From Rhodoferax ferrireducens (GTDB lineage: Bacteria; Pseudomonadota; Gammaproteobacteria; Burkholderiales; Burkholderiaceae_C): a stretch of 64,000 nucleotides of DNA. Where the stretch lies: assembly GCF_003347515.1 (NCBI RefSeq), contig NZ_QEII01000211.1:1-64000 (forward strand), given 5' to 3'. Positions 61,437 to 64,000 of the stretch are shown here, in pieces. The notes beneath the pieces were generated by a model that searched no databases, was not told where the DNA came from, and was given only the letters and a program-made list of their open reading frames with translations. The translations under genes and the position numbers were made by a program. Numbering within the stretch: the stretch's first letter is position 1; every line of letters begins with the position of its first letter.

Positions 61437-61748
61437 ATGGCAGATCCAATGCGCATTCGCGCCCAAGTAGCCGGCGACAAAGCAACCGTTCGTGTTTTGA
61501 TGAGTCACGAAATGGAATCCGGTCAACGCAAGGATTCGGCGGGAAAAATTGTTCCCGCCTGGTTCATCCAGGAGGTGACGGCGACGCATAACGGCAAGGT
61601 CATTTTGACGGCCGATTGGGGACCGGCGGTTTCCAAGAATCCGTTTCTCCAGTTCGTCGTCAAGGGCGCCAAGGCTGGCGACAAGATCGGAGTGACCTGG
61701 AAAGACACCAAGGGCGAGACCCGTACCGACGAAGCTACCGCATCTTGA
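61437..61748 (+). CDS. soxZ: SoxZ, partner of SoxY
   Basis: 103-residue SoxZ with the family features PMRIRAQVAGDKATVRVLMSH, VPAWFIQEV and SKNPFLQF. It lacks a signal peptide and cysteines and is carried out of the cell with SoxY. It lies 47 bases after soxY. Confidence 0.97.
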   Translation: MADPMRIRAQVAGDKATVRVLMSHEMESGQRKDSAGKIVPAWFIQEVTATHNGKVILTADWGPAVSKNPFLQFVVKGAKAGDKIGVTWKDTKGETRTDEATAS

Positions 61749-61830
61749 CTTGGACGAATCTTTCAAAAAATGGTGGGGCTTGCTTCGCCTTTTTTGCTAC
61801 CGGAAATTTCCAAAACTACAAGAGGTGACT

Positions 61831-62634
61831 ATGAGAATGAATAAAGCTGTTTCGATGTTTGCACTAGGTAGCTTGGTAACTACGGTTGCATTGGCGCAGA
61901 AGTCTGCGGTCCAAAGCATCGAGGAATACCGCGCTATGTTGCAGGATGGCAATCCGGCGGAACTATTTGAGGCCAAGGGCGAAGATTTGTGGAAGCAAAA
62001 ACGTGGTCCGAAAAACACCTCGTTGGAGAAATGCGATCTGGGCAAAGGCCCTGGCGTGGTCAAAGGTGTGTTTGTGGAGCTTCCGCGCCACTTTGCTGAT
62101 ACCCGGAAGGTTCAGGATCTGGAGTCGCGTCTATTGACCTGCATGGAAACGCTCCAGGGGTTCAATGCCGCTGAGATCGCTAAAACGCCTTTTGGTAAAG
62201 GCGAACAGATCAACCTGACAGCGCTCGCCACCTGGATTTCGGCCGAATCCAAGGGCATGAAGTTCAGTCTTTCGCAGTCCCATACCCAAGAGAAAGTATT
62301 TTTCGAAGTGGGCAAACGGCTGTTTTTCCAGCGTGGTGGTCCGCATGATTTTTCTTGTGCATCGTGCCATGGGCAAGACAATACCCGCATCCGTCTGCAA
62401 GACCTGCCCAACTTGACTAAAAACCCAGGCGATGGCATCGGCTTTGCTGCCTGGCCCGCCTACCGCGTTTCCAATGGCCAGATGTGGGGCATGCAGCAAC
62501 GCCTGAACGATTGCTACCGCCAACAGCGCTTTCCATACCCTGGTTTTGCCAGCGACGCTACCGTGGCACTAGGTGTTTACCTCGGTGTTAACAGTGCGGG
62601 TTCTGCGTCTGTTGCCCCGGCCCTCAAGCGCTGA
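61831..62634 (+). CDS. soxA: SoxA, monoheme cytochrome of the SoxAX enzyme
   Basis: 267 residues with a signal peptide. The single heme site is CASCH (176-180); the first heme site of diheme SoxA is absent and only Cys68 and Cys104, probably a disulfide, mark its place. Cys228 (QRLNDCYRQQR) is the conserved active-site cysteine carrying persulfide. I chose the ATG at 61831 behind AGAGG. SoxAX starts the cycle by attaching thiosulfate to SoxY. Confidence 0.95.
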   Translation: MRMNKAVSMFALGSLVTTVALAQKSAVQSIEEYRAMLQDGNPAELFEAKGEDLWKQKRGPKNTSLEKCDLGKGPGVVKGVFVELPRHFADTRKVQDLESRLLTCMETLQGFNAAEIAKTPFGKGEQINLTALATWISAESKGMKFSLSQSHTQEKVFFEVGKRLFFQRGGPHDFSCASCHGQDNTRIRLQDLPNLTKNPGDGIGFAAWPAYRVSNGQMWGMQQRLNDCYRQQRFPYPGFASDATVALGVYLGVNSAGSASVAPALKR

Positions 62635-62652
62635 TCAAGCAGGAGAAACCTC

Positions 62653-63309
62653 ATGAAAACGCAATACAAAATCACCTTGTGCCTGCTGGCTGTCGCTGCT
62701 GTGGTCGCTGGCTGCACCACAACTCCTGGTCCTGTCAATCTGGATAAACTGACCTCTGACATCGTCAAGGCTTCCTTCCGTGATGAGGGCATTGTGAAGG
62801 TGTCTGTGCTCGACACAGACGATACCAATCGTGCGTGCAGCGCTGCCGACGTGGCTGGCAAGCCGCTCGACGAAACAACGGCCAGAGCCATTGAGGCTGA
62901 AAATTTGAAAAGTATCAAGTGGCCGACTGCGGGCAAGTTCCTCGGTGATTGGAAAGAGGGCGAAAAAATCGCACAGAGCGGGCGTGGCTTGACCTACACC
63001 GATGACGCCAAAATGCCCAACGGCGGTAACTGCTACAACTGCCACCAGATCGACAAGAAGGAAATTTCCTTCGGGACGATTGGCCCCAGTCTTTACAACT
63101 ACGGCAAGTTGCGCGGCGTGACTGATGATCCAAACAGCGCAGCTTCCAAGGCCATTGTTGAATATACATGGGGGAAGATTTGGAATGCCAAAGCCTACAA
63201 CGCGTGTTCCAACATGCCGCGCGCCGGTCACATGGGAATCCTGACTGAAGCTCAGGTGGCGCACGTCGTGGCACTGCTGGTAGATCCGAAGTCTCCGGTC
63301 AATCAATAA
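62653..63309 (+). CDS. soxX: SoxX, lipoprotein-type cytochrome subunit of SoxAX
   Basis: 218 residues with one heme site CYNCH (127-131) and a distal Met in NMPRAGH. The N terminus is a lipoprotein signal (LLAVAAVVAGC, Cys21), so SoxX is probably membrane-tethered rather than freely soluble. A segment of about 100 residues precedes the heme, longer than in the small SoxX types. It pairs with SoxA. Confidence 0.93.
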   Translation: MKTQYKITLCLLAVAAVVAGCTTTPGPVNLDKLTSDIVKASFRDEGIVKVSVLDTDDTNRACSAADVAGKPLDETTARAIEAENLKSIKWPTAGKFLGDWKEGEKIAQSGRGLTYTDDAKMPNGGNCYNCHQIDKKEISFGTIGPSLYNYGKLRGVTDDPNSAASKAIVEYTWGKIWNAKAYNACSNMPRAGHMGILTEAQVAHVVALLVDPKSPVNQ

Positions 63310-63328
63310 GCCGGACCGGCTTTGCTTT

Positions 63329-63361
63329 AACCCGGCCAGCCCGGGTTTGTTTCGATTTTTT
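63329..63361 (+). terminator. Rho-independent terminator or attenuator between soxX and soxB
   Basis: AACCCGG-CCAGC-CCGGGTT hairpin (7-base stem, 5-base loop) followed by a T-rich tract (TGTTTCGATTTTTT). It lies 20 bases after soxX and 20 before soxB, so it may lower soxB expression relative to soxCDYZAX. Confidence 0.65.
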
Positions 63362-63380
63362 AATTCAGTGATTCCAAAAA

Positions 63381-64000
63381 ATGAATTTGACCAAACGCGA
63401 ATTTTTTCAAGTGCTGGGCGCAGGCACCATGGCTGGCATGGGTCTGGGCACATACGCTGAAGCCGATGCGGCCACGGCCGCCAATGGTCTGTACGACATT
63501 CCAAAATTCGGCAATGTATCGTTTCTGCACATGACCGACTGCCACGCGCAGCTCAAGCCAATCCATTTTCGTGAACCCAGCATCAACCTTGGCATTGGGT
63601 CAATGCGAGGCAATCTTCCACACTTGGTGGGTGAGCATTTGCTGAAGGTTTCCAAAGTGCGTCCAGGCACCGCTGAAGCACATGCGTTGAGTTACCTTGA
63701 CTACGAGAAGGCTGCGCGTCGTTATGGCAAGGTTGGCGGTTTTGCTCACTTGGCAACACTGGTCAAACGCATGAAGGCCAGTCGGCCCGGCGCACTACTG
63801 CTGGATGGTGGCGACACTTGGCAGGGCTCGGGGACGGCGTTATGGACCAATGGGCAAGACATGGTTGATGCCTGCAAACTGCTGGGCGTGGACGTCATGA
63901 CCGGGCACTGGGAATTTACACTGGGCATGGAGCGGGTGAAGGAAATCATCGAGAAAGACTTCAAGGGCAAGGTTGATTTTGTGGCGCAAAACGTCAAGAC
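63381..64000 (+). CDS. soxB: SoxB, dimanganese sulfate hydrolase (partial, 3' end outside the window)
   Basis: 206 complete codons of SoxB, the 5'-nucleotidase-family enzyme that releases sulfate from SoxY. Metal ligands are visible: Asp53 and His55 (LHMTDCHAQ), Asp145 (GGDTWQGSG) and GHWEFT at 176-181. The N terminus resembles a Tat signal but with Lys-Arg (TKREFFQVLGAG) instead of the twin arginines. The gene continues beyond base 64000. Confidence 0.95.
   Translation, partial: MNLTKREFFQVLGAGTMAGMGLGTYAEADAATAANGLYDIPKFGNVSFLHMTDCHAQLKPIHFREPSINLGIGSMRGNLPHLVGEHLLKVSKVRPGTAEAHALSYLDYEKAARRYGKVGGFAHLATLVKRMKASRPGALLLDGGDTWQGSGTALWTNGQDMVDACKLLGVDVMTGHWEFTLGMERVKEIIEKDFKGKVDFVAQNVK

Overview
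The window reads as the chromosome of a facultatively chemolithotrophic betaproteobacterium, most likely a member of the Comamonadaceae (Rhodoferax/Polaromonas-like). This rests on high GC content, a hydrogenase gene order almost identical to that known from Cupriavidus necator (Ralstonia eutropha), and three copies of a short interspersed repeat of a kind I associate with Comamonadaceae. The assignment is inference; there is no rRNA or tRNA in the window. Almost all of the DNA is coding, and almost every gene serves lithotrophy, first of hydrogen and then of reduced sulfur.

Region 1 (about 1-21,700, minus strand): one near-continuous 21.4 kb array, hoxK-hoxG-hupE-hoxZ-hoxM-L-O-Q-R-T-V-hypA-B-F-C-D-E-orf-hoxX-hoxA-hoxB-hoxC-hoxJ. 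It encodes an oxygen-tolerant membrane-bound [NiFe] hydrogenase with its cytochrome b, all dedicated maturation factors including the aerobic CO-ligand enzyme HoxX, and an H2-sensing regulatory hydrogenase (HoxBC) with histidine kinase HoxJ and sigma-54 activator HoxA. A well-matched sigma-54 promoter lies in front of hoxK. A weaker sigma-54-like site faces the other way, towards a methyl-accepting chemotaxis protein whose sensor domain is very small.

Region 2 (about 23,300-32,200, minus strand): soeABC (cytoplasmic sulfite dehydrogenase), a TauE/SafE exporter, a small membrane protein, a double universal stress protein, a CMD-Rieske fusion and a FadL-type porin. A NarX/NarL-like two-component system (32,449-34,355, plus strand) diverges from soeA.

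Region 3 (34,345-47,905, minus strand): a complete oxidative dsr operon, dsrABEFHCMKLJOPNR, closed by a siroheme-pathway methyltransferase. Its DsrN carries a cysteine-free DsrC/TusE-like domain. Divergent from dsrA runs a seven-gene plus-strand array (48,132-52,955): a small unknown, a Cas6-like protein without any CRISPR array, a cysteine-free DsrC paralogue, an unknown, a TauD-like dioxygenase, a ferredoxin-flavoprotein reductase and an S24-like protein.

Region 4 (52,965-64,000): tusA-dsrE2-yedE for sulfur trafficking (minus strand), a CsoR-family repressor, a DUF302-like lipoprotein, a second FadL porin, a small cytochrome c, an ArsR-type regulator and soxCDYZAXB, with soxB running off the window end.

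Together these genes would oxidise thiosulfate in the periplasm (Sox), oxidise stored or imported sulfur to sulfite in the cytoplasm (TusA/DsrE2/DsrEFH/DsrC/DsrAB/DsrMKJOP), oxidise the sulfite to sulfate (Soe) and export anions (TauE), with hydrogen as an alternative electron donor. The most striking unexplained signal is a 46-bp bipartite DNA element that aligns without gaps at three sulfur promoters (soeA/two-component system, dsrA/cas6-like operon, tusA). It looks like the operator of a sulfur regulon and may be bound by the NarL-like regulator encoded here.
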